From positions 62,001 to 126,000 of the forward strand of contig NZ_JAAOLY010000013.1 in assembly GCF_011601275.1 (NCBI RefSeq): a DNA stretch of 64,000 bases. Reading direction: 5' to 3'. Positions 1 through 8,276 of the stretch are shown piece by piece; within the stretch, counting starts at the first letter, position 1; each line of letters starts with the position of its first letter. The position numbers and the translations under genes are program-made. The notes under the pieces were generated by a model, which was not told the DNA's origin, searched no databases, and saw nothing but the letters and a program-made list of their open reading frames with translations. This DNA comes from Janthinobacterium lividum (GTDB lineage: Bacteria > Pseudomonadota > Gammaproteobacteria > Burkholderiales > Burkholderiaceae_D).

Positions 1-431
1 AGTTCGCCAACATCGCCACGCCGAACGAGGTGGTGGTAGCATCCACGTTTACGGTGGAACTGGGCTCCGTTTCCGGACAAATTCACTTCTGCATGCCGTA
101 TTCGATGATCGAGCCGATCCGCGATTCGCTGACCTCGAGCCTGCAGGGCGAGGCGCTGGAAGTGGACAAGCGCTGGATCCGTTTGATGACGCAGCAGATC
201 CAGATCGCCGAAGTCGAGCTGGTGGCCTCGCTGGGCACGGCGCGCGTGTCGTTCGATGAAATCCTGAACATGAAGGTGGGCGACATCATCCCCCTGAACA
301 TTCCCGAACTGATCGCCGCCACCGTCGACGGCGTGCCCGTGATGGATTGCACCTACGGCGTGTTGAACGGACAATATGCATTGAAGGTGGAGAAACTCCT
401 CGCCAATGCCGATAACATGAATAACCATTAA
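1..431 (+). CDS. fliM: Flagellar motor switch protein FliM (3' part only)
   Basis: This is the C-terminal part (about 143 residues) of FliM, read in the frame starting at base 3; the start lies outside the window. FliM forms the middle of the cytoplasmic C-ring and binds phosphorylated CheY. The visible part covers the end of the central domain (an FxVE strand, then MPYSMIEPI) and the C-terminal SpoA domain shared with FliN, ending in GQYALKVEKLL. It is followed 49 bases later by fliN in the same direction, the usual fliMNOPQR operon order. Confidence 0.96.
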   Translation, partial: FANIATPNEVVVASTFTVELGSVSGQIHFCMPYSMIEPIRDSLTSSLQGEALEVDKRWIRLMTQQIQIAEVELVASLGTARVSFDEILNMKVGDIIPLNIPELIAATVDGVPVMDCTYGVLNGQYALKVEKLLANADNMNNH

Positions 432-480
432 AAATACCCGGGTCGCGCTGCGGCCCGTATCTGTACAACAGGAGAAACAC

Positions 481-915
481 ATGTCTGACAACCAAGACGA
501 CCAAAGCGCGGAAGACGATTGGGGCGCGGCCATTGCCGAGCAGGCCAAGGCGGAAGCCGAAGCGCTGCAGAACCAGGCCGCCAATACGGCCAGCGCGGCC
601 AGCGCCGCCGTGTTCAAGGACTTTTCCAAGCAGGCGTCGAAGTCGGAAACGCACAACGATATCGATTTCATCCTCGATATCCCCGTGCAGCTGACGGTCG
701 AACTGGGCCGCACCAAGATCGCCATCAAGAACCTGCTGCAACTGGCGCAGGGTTCCGTGGTCGAGCTCGACGGCCTGGCCGGCGAACCGATGGACGTGCT
801 GGTGAACGGCTGCCTGATCGCCCAGGGCGAAGTGGTGGTGGTCAATGACAAGTTCGGCATCCGCCTGACCGACATCATCACGCCTTCCGAACGCATCCGA
901 AAATTGAATAAATGA
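481..915 (+). CDS. fliN: Flagellar motor switch protein FliN
   Basis: A 144-residue FliN that forms the base of the C-ring with FliM and also receives export cargo. An acidic, Ala/Gln-rich N-terminal segment (about residues 1-60) precedes the SpoA domain (about 62-142), which ends with the typical LTDIITPSERIRKL. The start has a good AGGAG site 6 bases upstream. Its stop overlaps the start of fliO (ATGA), indicating translational coupling within fliMNOPQR. Confidence 0.97.
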   Translation: MSDNQDDQSAEDDWGAAIAEQAKAEAEALQNQAANTASAASAAVFKDFSKQASKSETHNDIDFILDIPVQLTVELGRTKIAIKNLLQLAQGSVVELDGLAGEPMDVLVNGCLIAQGEVVVVNDKFGIRLTDIITPSERIRKLNK

Positions 916-1505
916 AGCCTGGCCTGTTGATTTCCACTGTGCTGCCGCTCATGGCGGCATGCAGCATTGCCCTGGCTGAAGCGCCAGCGGCGTCCGCGCC
1001 AGCGGCGGCCAGCGCCGCCAGCGCTTCCGTCGCGGTGGCCAGCGAGACACCGCCAGCCGCCGCGGCAGAGGCGCCAGCAGCTTTGCCGGCTGCCTCGCCT
1101 GCCGCCGCCCTGCCCGCCATGCCACCCGGCGCACCGGCGACGATGGCGCCGGCAAGCTCGGCCGGCAGCCTGCTGCAAACCATTTTTGCGCTGATGTTCG
1201 TGCTGGCCCTGTTGATCGGCCTGGCCTGGTTCATGAAGCGCTATGGCCCCAAGGTCATGGGCGGCAACAACAAGATGCGCGTCGTCAGTTCGCTCAACCT
1301 GGGCGGACGCGAACGCATCGTTCTCGTCGAAGTGGCCGACCAGTGGATCGTCGTCGGCGCCTCGCCCGGCAGGATCAACGCGCTGGCCACCATGCCGCGC
1401 CAGGAAGGCGACCTGCCGCAACTGGCCACGGCGCAAAACGGCCCCGCGGCCGCCAATTTTTCCGAATGGCTGAAACAGACCATCGAAAAACGCAATGGGA
1501 AATAA
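912..1505 (+). CDS. fliO: Flagellar biosynthesis protein FliO
   Basis: A 197-residue FliO, the membrane protein that helps assemble the FliP ring of the export gate. The N terminus is a hydrophobic signal-like segment (about 1-22), followed by a very Ala/Pro-rich linker (about 23-85), one strong membrane helix (about 87-107) and a short cytoplasmic domain with [18 protein letters not shown]. It starts inside the fliN stop and overlaps the fliP start by 11 bases. The low-complexity periplasmic linker is longer than in enterobacterial FliO. Confidence 0.93.
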   Translation: MKPGLLISTVLPLMAACSIALAEAPAASAPAAASAASASVAVASETPPAAAAEAPAALPAASPAAALPAMPPGAPATMAPASSAGSLLQTIFALMFVLALLIGLAWFMKRYGPKVMGGNNKMRVVSSLNLGGRERIVLVEVADQWIVVGASPGRINALATMPRQEGDLPQLATAQNGPAAANFSEWLKQTIEKRNGK

Positions 1506-2271
1506 GCAGCAGATGGCGTGGTCCACCTTGAAGACTCCCCTGACCTGGCTGCTGGCGGTCGCCGCCCTGGCCTTGCCGCTGTGGGCCATGGCCCAGCCTG
1601 GCATCCCGGCCTTCAACAGCACGCCGGCGCCGGGCGGCGGCCAGAATTACTCGTTGCCGGTGCAGACGCTCATCCTGATGACGTCGCTCACCTTTTTGCC
1701 GGCGGCCCTCTTGATGATGACCTGCTTTACGCGCATCATCATCGTGCTGTCCCTGCTGCGCCAGGCCATCGGCACGCAATCGGCGCCGCCGAACCAGGTG
1801 CTGGTGGGCCTGGCCCTGTTCCTGACCCTGTTCGTCATGGGCCCCGTGTTCGACAAGATTTATACGGATGCGTACCAGCCCTATCAGGAAAACAAGATCA
1901 CCATGCAGCAGGCGATGGACAAGGGCGTCGATCCCCTGAAAACCTTCATGCTCAAGCAGACGCGCCAGGCCGACCTGGCCCTGTTCGCCAAGATGTCGCG
2001 CTCGGCGGCCCTGCAAGGTCCGGAAGACGTGCCGCTGCGCATCCTCGTGCCCGCCTTCGTCACGAGCGAACTGAAGACGGCGTTCCAGATCGGCTTTGCC
2101 ATCTTCATCCCGTTTTTGATCATCGACATGGTGGTCGCCAGCGTGCTGATGTCGATGGGGATGATGATGATGTCGCCCGCGACGATCTCGCTGCCGTTCA
2201 AGCTGATGCTGTTCGTGCTGGTCGACGGCTGGCAATTGCTGCTGGGCTCGCTGTCACAGAGTTTTTACTAG
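1495..2271 (+). CDS. fliP: Flagellar type III export gate protein FliP
   Basis: A 258-residue FliP, the main subunit of the FliPQR export gate pore in the inner membrane. It begins with a cleavable-looking signal peptide (about 1-24, ending WAMAQP) and carries the family motif [17 protein letters not shown] near residue 80, followed by several membrane helices. The start lies within the last codons of fliO. Ten bases separate its stop from fliQ. Confidence 0.97.
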   Translation: MGNKQQMAWSTLKTPLTWLLAVAALALPLWAMAQPGIPAFNSTPAPGGGQNYSLPVQTLILMTSLTFLPAALLMMTCFTRIIIVLSLLRQAIGTQSAPPNQVLVGLALFLTLFVMGPVFDKIYTDAYQPYQENKITMQQAMDKGVDPLKTFMLKQTRQADLALFAKMSRSAALQGPEDVPLRILVPAFVTSELKTAFQIGFAIFIPFLIIDMVVASVLMSMGMMMMSPATISLPFKLMLFVLVDGWQLLLGSLSQSFY

Positions 2272-2280
2272 GGGAAGCAG

Positions 2281-2550
2281 ATGACACCCGAAAGCGTCAT
2301 GACCCTGGGCCGCCATGCGATGGAAATCACGCTGATGGTGGCCGCGCCCATGCTGCTCGTCGCCCTCATCATCGGCTTGATCGTGAGTATTTTCCAGGCG
2401 GCCACGCAGATCAACGAGGCGACCCTGTCCTTCATCCCCAAGCTGGTGGGCATCTTTGTCGCCATCGTCGTGGCGGGTCCGTGGATGCTGTCCGTCATGC
2501 TCGACTACATGCGCCAGGTGTTTACCGGCATCCCGAACCTGGTGGGCTAG
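2281..2550 (+). CDS. fliQ: Flagellar type III export gate protein FliQ
   Basis: An 89-residue FliQ with two membrane helices (about 14-38 and 50-75) and the conserved QAATQINEATLSFIPK loop between them. FliQ subunits wrap the FliP/FliR core of the export gate. A GGGGAAG ribosome-binding site ends 3 bases before the ATG. fliR begins 17 bases downstream. Confidence 0.97.
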   Translation: MTPESVMTLGRHAMEITLMVAAPMLLVALIIGLIVSIFQAATQINEATLSFIPKLVGIFVAIVVAGPWMLSVMLDYMRQVFTGIPNLVG

Positions 2551-2566
2551 TGCCGCGATTGCCGCC

Positions 2567-3433
2567 ATGCTGACCCTGTCCAGCATCGAACTGAACACGT
2601 GGATCGCAGCACTGCTGTGGCCGCTCAGCCGCATCCTCGGCCTGATCGCGGCCGCCCCCCTGTTCGGCAACGCGGCCCTGCCGGCCACCGTCAAGGTGAC
2701 CCTAGGCGCGCTGCTGGCCATGATCATCGCTCCCACCGTGCCGGCCTTGCCTGCCGTCAACCCGATGTCCCTGCCCGGCTTGCTGATCCTCACGCAAGAG
2801 ATGCTGGTGGGGCTGGCCATGGGCTTTTCCATCCGCATCGTGTTTTCCGCCATCGAAATGGCAGGCGAACTCAGCAGTCTCACCATGGGCCTGGGCTTCG
2901 CCTCGTTCTTCGACCCGCAAACCAAGGGCAGGTCGTCCGCCATCAGCCAGTTCCTCGTCATGCTGGCCACCTTGATGTTTTTGACCGTCAACGGCCACCT
3001 GGTCTTGCTGGCGGCGCTGGCGGAAAGCTTTGTCAGCCTGCCGATTTCATCGAGTCCCATCAGCGGCGGCGGTTTCCAGCAATTGGCGGCCTGGGGCGGG
3101 GAAATCTTCCGTTCCGGCCTGCAAATTTCGCTGCCCATCATTGCCGCCCTGCTGCTGACCAACGTGGCGCTGGGCATCTTGACGCGCGCCGCGCCGCAGC
3201 TGAACATTTTCGGTATCGGCTTCCCCGTTACCCTGGGCGTGGGCTTGCTGGTGATCGGCATGGTCCTGCCCTACCTGGCCACGCCATTCCAGAACATGTT
3301 CCTGCGCGGCATAGAAACGGCGCGTCTGCTGCCGCGCGGCTTTGCCACGCGCGACCGGCCGCCACCGCCCGCGCCGTCGAATCCCTTGCGCCCCGCACTG
3401 CCTGCGCCTGCGCCGCTGCCGTCCGCGCGCTGA
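2567..3433 (+). CDS. fliR: Flagellar type III export gate protein FliR
   Basis: A 288-residue FliR, the single-copy subunit that closes the FliP ring of the export gate. It is hydrophobic with about six membrane helices and carries the family signatures PLSRILGLIAAAPLFGN near the start and LGFASFFDP in the middle. A longer frame from 2456 would overlap fliQ out of frame, so the ATG at 2567 is chosen although no strong Shine-Dalgarno is visible. The C-terminal 30 residues are a Pro/Ala tail not typical of FliR. It is the last gene of the operon and converges with the LysE/ArgO-type gene. Confidence 0.95.
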   Translation: MLTLSSIELNTWIAALLWPLSRILGLIAAAPLFGNAALPATVKVTLGALLAMIIAPTVPALPAVNPMSLPGLLILTQEMLVGLAMGFSIRIVFSAIEMAGELSSLTMGLGFASFFDPQTKGRSSAISQFLVMLATLMFLTVNGHLVLLAALAESFVSLPISSSPISGGGFQQLAAWGGEIFRSGLQISLPIIAALLLTNVALGILTRAAPQLNIFGIGFPVTLGVGLLVIGMVLPYLATPFQNMFLRGIETARLLPRGFATRDRPPPPAPSNPLRPALPAPAPLPSAR

Positions 3434-3442
3434 CCAAGGCTA

Positions 3443-4087
3443 TCAGCCCAGCGCGTGGCGCAGCAGCAGCGCCGACAGCACGAACATGGTCACGCCGATC
3501 AAGCCATCAAGCACTTGCCAGGCCCGGGGCCGCGCAAACCACGGCGCCAGCCAGCGCGCGCCATAGCCCAACGATGCAAACCACAGCAGGCTGGCCGCGC
3601 TGGCGCCAACGATAAACCAGCCGCGCAGCGCGCCCGGCTGCTGGGCGCCGATGCTCCCCACCAGCAATACCGTATCCAGATAGACATGCGGATTGAGCAA
3701 GGTAAATGCGGCCGCCTGCGCCAGGATGGCAGTCAGGCCCAGTTGCGCCCCGCCCTCGGCCGCGCGCAACTGCTGCGGACGGCGCGCGCGCCGCAGCGCT
3801 TGCCAGCCGTAGACGGCCAGGAAAGCGGCGCCGCCCAGCGCCAGCGCGCTGGCCAGCATGGGACGCTGCCCTAATGCACTGGCCATGCCCAGGACACCGG
3901 CGGCAATCAGTGCCGCATCGGACAGGGCGCAAAACAGCACGATGGCGCCCACGTGTTCGCGGCGCAATCCTTGCCGCAAGACAAAGGCATTTTGCGAGCC
4001 GATGGCAACGATGAGTCCCAGGCCCAGGGTCAAGCCCTGGAGAAAGACGGAAAAAACGAGTGGTGTGGTGGCGGTCGAGAGTGTCAT
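3443..4087 (-). CDS. LysE/ArgO-type amino acid exporter
   Basis: A 214-residue inner-membrane exporter of the LysE superfamily, likely exporting arginine and/or lysine. It has about six membrane helices and the two family hallmarks: GSQNAFVLRQG (about residues 30-40) and NPHVYLDT (about 130-137). It is divergent from an ArgP-like LysR regulator, the argO/argP arrangement known from Escherichia coli, so it is probably induced by that regulator when basic amino acids are high. Substrate is inferred. An inverted repeat overlaps its start codon. Confidence 0.9.
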   Translation of the reverse strand: MTLSTATTPLVFSVFLQGLTLGLGLIVAIGSQNAFVLRQGLRREHVGAIVLFCALSDAALIAAGVLGMASALGQRPMLASALALGGAAFLAVYGWQALRRARRPQQLRAAEGGAQLGLTAILAQAAAFTLLNPHVYLDTVLLVGSIGAQQPGALRGWFIVGASAASLLWFASLGYGARWLAPWFARPRAWQVLDGLIGVTMFVLSALLLRHALG

Positions 4088-4160
4088 GCGGCGATCTTGC
4101 CAGCCGCATGAAATGAAGGCAAACTACCTTTTCTACAGCTAATTAAGGAAAACTTCATTC
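4085..4160. promoter_or_regulatory. Divergent control region between the LysE/ArgO exporter and ArgP-like regulator
   Basis: This 76-base stretch contains the start codon of the exporter and the promoter region of both divergent genes. An 8-base perfect inverted repeat (CATGCGGC at 4085-4092 and GCCGCATG at 4103-4110, 10-base spacer) covers the exporter start codon. A second symmetric pair, ATGAAG near 4113 and CTTCAT near 4154, flanks the AT-rich middle and is a candidate LysR-family site. Function is inferred from position. Confidence 0.4.
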
Positions 4161-5057
4161 ATGCTCGATTATGCCGCCCTCGCCGCCCTGGCCGCCGTCA
4201 TCCGCGAAGGCAGTTTCGAGCGTGCGGCGCGCGCCTTGCACGTGACGCCATCGGCCATTTCGCAGCGCATCCGCTTGCTGGAAGAGCGCGTTGGCTGCGC
4301 GCTGGTCATCCGCGACCAGCCCTGCCGTGCCACGGAAACGGGCCGCCGCCTGTGCCAGCACGTGGACCAGGTGCAATTGCTCGAGCAGGATTTGCAGGGC
4401 ACCTTGCCGGCACTGGCAGCGCAGGGCATGTCGCGCGCCAGCATGCCCATCGCCGTGAATGCCGACAGCCTGGCCACCTGGCTGGCGCCCGCCATCGCCA
4501 CCTTCGCGGCCGGGCACCCGGTGCTGCTGCAAGTGGCCGTCGACGACCAGGACCATACGGCCGAGTGGCTGCGCAGCGGCGCCGTGCTGGCGGCAGTCAG
4601 CGCCACGGCCCGGCCCGCATCGGGCTGCAACAGCCGTCCGCTGGGCGCCATGCGCTACCTGGCGGTCGCCAGTCCCGCTTTCATGCAGCGGCATTTTGCC
4701 CACGGCGTGGGCGCCGCCAGCCTGGCGCTGGCGCCCAGCCTCGTCTTCAATGCCAAGGACGAGCTGCAGGCGCGCTGGGTGCGGCGCCTGTGCCACCGGC
4801 ACGTGGAACTGCCGCGCCACACCCTGCCCTCGTCGCACGCCTTCGTCACGGCCGCCCTGGCCGGCATGGGCTGGGGCTTGCACCCGCAGGCGCTGATCCA
4901 GTCCCATCTCGACAGTGGCAGCCTGGTTGAACTGCTGCCCGATACGCCCCTGGACGTGCCCCTGCACTGGCATACAGCGCGCGCCGCCTCGAGCCTGCTC
5001 GACGGCTTGAGCGCCGCCATCCTGGCCGCCGCCCGCACGGGCCTGCTGCCGCCCTGA
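4161..5057 (+). CDS. argP: LysR-family regulator, ArgP/IciA type
   Basis: A 298-residue LysR-type transcription factor. The N-terminal winged helix-turn-helix (about 3-62; REGSFERAARALHVTPSAISQRIRLLEERVG) matches ArgP/IciA closely, and the rest is the effector-binding domain. In the ArgP group the regulator senses arginine and lysine and activates the adjacent exporter gene. The divergent LysE/ArgO gene 73 bases away supports this job. The assignment as ArgP rests on family resemblance and context. Confidence 0.88.
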   Translation: MLDYAALAALAAVIREGSFERAARALHVTPSAISQRIRLLEERVGCALVIRDQPCRATETGRRLCQHVDQVQLLEQDLQGTLPALAAQGMSRASMPIAVNADSLATWLAPAIATFAAGHPVLLQVAVDDQDHTAEWLRSGAVLAAVSATARPASGCNSRPLGAMRYLAVASPAFMQRHFAHGVGAASLALAPSLVFNAKDELQARWVRRLCHRHVELPRHTLPSSHAFVTAALAGMGWGLHPQALIQSHLDSGSLVELLPDTPLDVPLHWHTARAASSLLDGLSAAILAAARTGLLPP

Positions 5058-5066
5058 TTGCCAGCG

Positions 5067-6326
5067 TCAGTGCTGGTCGCTGCTGAGCGCGAAGCGCCAG
5101 CGCCGCAGGTCGACATTCAAACGCAGCTGGTGATATTTGACCAGGTAGCGCACGCCGACGAGGGCCGCCGCCAGGCCCGACAAGGCGCCGATGCCCAGCG
5201 CCCAGCGCGGGCCGAAAGTGTCGGCCACCCAGCCCACGATGGGTGCGCCCAGCGGCGTGCCGCCCGCCGAGATGGCCAGCAGTATCGCCATCACACGGCC
5301 CCGCATGGCGGGCGCCGTCGACAGTTGCACGCTGCTGTTGACGCTGGTGGTAAAGGTTTGCGCGGCGATGCCGATGACCACCAGCATCATGCCGAACAGC
5401 AAGTAATTGGGCATCACGGCGGCCAGCGCGCAAGCCAGGCCGAACAGCGCGGCCGCGCCCAGCAACAGGGCCAGGGTGGGCTGGCCGCGTCCCGCCGCCA
5501 GCAAGGCGCCGGCAACGGAGCCGCAAGCCATCACGGAACTGAGTACGCCATACTGGCCGGCGCCCGCATGGAAAGCCGTGACGGACATGGTCGACAGGAA
5601 AATGGGGAAATTCAAGCCGAAGGTGCCGATCAGGAACAGCATCAGCAGGATGGCCATCAGGTCGGGCCGCTGGCGCACGTAGCGGAAACCCTCGCCCAGG
5701 CTGGCGCGGGTGGCTTTCAGGCGCGGCGCGCGGCGCAGCAATTCCACGCGCAGCAGCAACAGTGAACCGATCACGGCGGCAAACGAAATGGCATTGATGA
5801 TGAAGACCCAGCCGCTGCCGACGCTGCTGATGAGCAAGCCGGCGACGGCCGGGCCCAGCATGCGCGCCGCATTGAACGAGGTGGAATTGAGCGCCACGGC
5901 ATTGGTCAGGTCTTCCTCGCCGACGATTTCGGACACAAAAGTCTGGCGTACGGGCGAATCGAAGGCCGTCACGCAGCCGAGCAGGAAAGCAAACACATAC
6001 ACATGCCACAGTTGCACCAGCCCGCTGATGCACAGCAAGCCCAGGCCCAGCGCCAGCAATCCCATGGCCGCCTGTGTGAACAACAACAATTTCCTGCGGT
6101 CCAGCAAGTCGGCCGCCATGCCCGTCAAGGGCAGCAACAGCAGTTGCGGGCCGAATTGCAAGGCCATGACGATGCCGACGGCGCTGGCATTGTGCTGCGT
6201 CAATTCGCTGAGCACCAGCCAATCCTGCGCCGTGCGCTGCATCCAGGTGCCGATATTCGACACGAGGGCGCCGCCGGCCCAGATACGGTAATTGGGAATG
6301 CGTAGCGAACGGAATGTATTGTTCAT
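5067..6326 (-). CDS. MFS transporter, EntS-like exporter family
   Basis: A 419-residue major facilitator with about 12 membrane helices. The N terminus (FRSLRIPNYRIWAGGALVSNIGTWMQRTAQDWLV) is typical of the MFS_3/EntS-like group of drug and siderophore exporters. A MarR-family gene lies 45 bases upstream on the same strand, so the two are probably co-transcribed and the exporter repressed until a small-molecule ligand binds the regulator. The substrate cannot be read from sequence. It converges with argP, leaving 9 bases. Confidence 0.88.
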   Translation of the reverse strand: MNNTFRSLRIPNYRIWAGGALVSNIGTWMQRTAQDWLVLSELTQHNASAVGIVMALQFGPQLLLLPLTGMAADLLDRRKLLLFTQAAMGLLALGLGLLCISGLVQLWHVYVFAFLLGCVTAFDSPVRQTFVSEIVGEEDLTNAVALNSTSFNAARMLGPAVAGLLISSVGSGWVFIINAISFAAVIGSLLLLRVELLRRAPRLKATRASLGEGFRYVRQRPDLMAILLMLFLIGTFGLNFPIFLSTMSVTAFHAGAGQYGVLSSVMACGSVAGALLAAGRGQPTLALLLGAAALFGLACALAAVMPNYLLFGMMLVVIGIAAQTFTTSVNSSVQLSTAPAMRGRVMAILLAISAGGTPLGAPIVGWVADTFGPRWALGIGALSGLAAALVGVRYLVKYHQLRLNVDLRRWRFALSSDQH

Positions 6327-6371
6327 CTGGGCGTGCGGGCTCCTTGCCGAGTGTTAAGGTCTAGCAGCGGA

Positions 6372-6815
6372 TCATTCCGCCAAGCGTTTGAGTAATGCCA
6401 CCGCATGGTTCAGTTCGGTGACTTCGTCCGGTGTGAGCCGGGTTTCGATGGTGCGCGCCAGCCAGTCTTCGCGCGCGGCGCGGCTGGCCGCGATCCAGAC
6501 GCGGCAGCTGTCCGTCAGGGTCAATAGCGTTTGCCGGCCATCCGCCGGATCGGGCGAACCCGTTACCATCCGCGCCTCCGTCAAGGCTTGCACGGTGGCG
6601 GCCATCGACTGGGGCCGCATGCCTTCGGCGCGCGCCAGGCTGCTCGCCGTCGCGGGGCCGTCGCGCTCAAGGCGGCTGAGCACGGACGCCTGCGACATGC
6701 TGACGTCCCCCAGGTGCGCCTCTTCACGCAGGCGGCGGCGCAATTTGCCGACCAGGATGCGCAATTCGCCGGCCAGTTGCAGAACTTGTTCGTGGTCTTC
6801 TTGTGGGGTGCTCAT
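6372..6815 (-). CDS. MarR-family transcriptional regulator
   Basis: A 147-residue winged-helix repressor. The recognition region reads SQASVLSRLERDGPATASSLARAEGMRPQSMAATVQAL, followed by the wing with DPADGRQTLLTLT. An upstream in-frame TTG at 6836 would add 7 residues; the ATG at 6815 (MSTPQEDHEQ) is preferred. It precedes an MFS exporter on the same strand, and a nested palindrome lies in its promoter region, suggesting autoregulation of the pair. The ligand is unknown. Confidence 0.88.
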   Translation of the reverse strand: MSTPQEDHEQVLQLAGELRILVGKLRRRLREEAHLGDVSMSQASVLSRLERDGPATASSLARAEGMRPQSMAATVQALTEARMVTGSPDPADGRQTLLTLTDSCRVWIAASRAAREDWLARTIETRLTPDEVTELNHAVALLKRLAE

Positions 6816-6854
6816 GTTAGCGGGATGATGGATCAACGGACTCCACTATAACAG

Positions 6855-6890
6855 ATATGTAGGTAGACTGCACAGTTTGCCTGTACATAT
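6855..6890. promoter_or_regulatory. Nested palindrome upstream of the marR-MFS pair (candidate operator)
   Basis: Two inverted repeats share a centre here: ATATGTA (6855-6861) with TACATAT (6884-6890), and TGCACAG (6869-6875) with CTGTACA (6881-6887, one mismatch). A TATAGT-like -10 on the minus strand lies just downstream near 6845-6851. MarR proteins bind AT-rich palindromes overlapping their own promoters, so this is a reasonable operator candidate; binding is not shown. Confidence 0.4.
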
Positions 6891-6916
6891 TGCCTAAGTG
6901 ACCAGAATGCGGACGT

Positions 6917-6956
6917 AAAAAAGCCGGGGCGGGAGATATCCTCCCTGCCCCGGCTT
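6917..6956 (-). terminator. Intrinsic terminator after flgL
   Basis: Read on the minus strand, a GC-rich stem of about 15 base pairs with one bulge (AAGCCGGGGC paired with GCCCCGGCTT) is followed directly by six Ts. It lies 26 bases past the flgL stop and ends the flagellar transcript before the marR-MFS unit. Confidence 0.88.
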
Positions 6957-6982
6957 GCCGCTCATCGTGCCGATGCCGACGC

Positions 6983-8224
6983 TTAGCTGATGTAATTGAA
7001 CAGCGACAGGCCCGAGATCGAGGTGAACGATTTCTGCGCCGCCTGCAGGGTAATCTGCTGCTGGCTGAAGGTGGAAATGGCTTTCACCATATCCAGATCC
7101 TGCAAGCCCGACAGGGTGCTTGCATATTGCAGGTCGAGGTCGTCGCCGGCGCTGTCGAGCGTGTCGAGTTCCTTCAGGCGCGAACCGACTTCCGCGCGCA
7201 CCGACAGCACATTGTCGTAGGCCGTGTCGAGAATATCGTGCGCCGTGTTCAGGCTGGCCGTCAGGCGCGCCTGCCCGGCTTCGCCCGAGGCAGGTTCCCC
7301 CAGTGCGCCGATCAGGTTGGTAATCGTGGTAAAGATCGATTCCTTGCCGCTGGGCTCCAGGGTGAACTTGTCCAGGTCGGCCGGTTTGCCTGCAACATTG
7401 ACTTGCTGGCCATCAAAATTGATGGCGTCGCCCGATTTATAGGCCACCGGCACGGCGGGATTCGGGATGGTCTGGCCCAGAGTCACGTCCGTCACGGTAT
7501 AGGTCGTCTTGGCATCCGTGCCCGTGCCCGTCACTTGGAAATCGATCGAGTACTTGTGCCCCGTCAACTTGGTGGGATCTGTCACAGTGCCGCCGGAAAT
7601 GATGCCGGCGCCGCCGCGCGCGAAGTTGCCCGGATCGGCGGCCGTGGTGAACTTGCCGTTGCCCGTCAAATTGTTCTCGAATACGGTCGCGCCCGAATCG
7701 CTGGTGGCCAGGTAGCGGGCCGAGCCCACTTGCAGTTCGCGCTGGCCCTGGTCGCCCACGTAGGTGGCGCCGCCCGGCGTCTGGCTGAACGGCTGGGTGG
7801 TCGACTTGTAGCCGCCGAACAGATAGCCGCCCGCGTTGTCGGACGTGTTGGCGATGCCCATCAGGTCGGTCAAGCGCCCCTTCAGCTCCGTGGCCAGGCT
7901 CTGGCGGTCGATGTCCTTCAATGACGGATTGCCGGCCTTCAGCACCAGGTCTTGCACGTCGGCGATCAGCGAGGTGGTGCTGGCCAGGGCCAGCTCTTCC
8001 TGCGAAAGGAAATTCTTGGCGTTTGAGCGGTTCGTCACGAATTGCGTGTTGATCGTTTGCGACTGCGTCACTTCCAGCGCGCGCGCCGAGGCGATCGGAT
8101 CGTCGGCCGGCGTCAGGTTGCGGCGATTCGCCGACAGCTGCATCTGGGTGCGGTTCAACGCGCCCTGCAAATTGTTCAGCTGCGTGCTGCCCGCGTCATA
8201 GATCATTTTGGTACTGATGCGCAT
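6983..8224 (-). CDS. flgL: Flagellar hook-filament junction protein FlgL (HAP3)
   Basis: A 413-residue FlgL, which caps the hook-side junction and connects to flagellin. The N terminus (MRISTKMIYDAGSTQLNNLQGALNRTQMQLS) and the C-terminal coiled segment (residues about 345-413, with LQDLDMVKAISTFSQQQITLQAAQKSF) are flagellin-like; the middle is variable. An AGGAAGGG site precedes the ATG. It is the last gene of the flg block, 52 bases after flgK, and shares the sigma-28 promoter upstream of flgK. Confidence 0.97.
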   Translation of the reverse strand: MRISTKMIYDAGSTQLNNLQGALNRTQMQLSANRRNLTPADDPIASARALEVTQSQTINTQFVTNRSNAKNFLSQEELALASTTSLIADVQDLVLKAGNPSLKDIDRQSLATELKGRLTDLMGIANTSDNAGGYLFGGYKSTTQPFSQTPGGATYVGDQGQRELQVGSARYLATSDSGATVFENNLTGNGKFTTAADPGNFARGGAGIISGGTVTDPTKLTGHKYSIDFQVTGTGTDAKTTYTVTDVTLGQTIPNPAVPVAYKSGDAINFDGQQVNVAGKPADLDKFTLEPSGKESIFTTITNLIGALGEPASGEAGQARLTASLNTAHDILDTAYDNVLSVRAEVGSRLKELDTLDSAGDDLDLQYASTLSGLQDLDMVKAISTFSQQQITLQAAQKSFTSISGLSLFNYIS

Positions 8225-8276
8225 GATGCTGCCCTTCCTGATGGCGGCGGGGCGCTATGCGCCGCCGCTTGAATAA

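Noticed and set aside
401..420. GCCGATAA near the end of fliM, resembling a sigma-28 -10
   Set aside because: No TAAA-type -35 lies 11 bases upstream and the sequence is coding (NADNM); coincidence.
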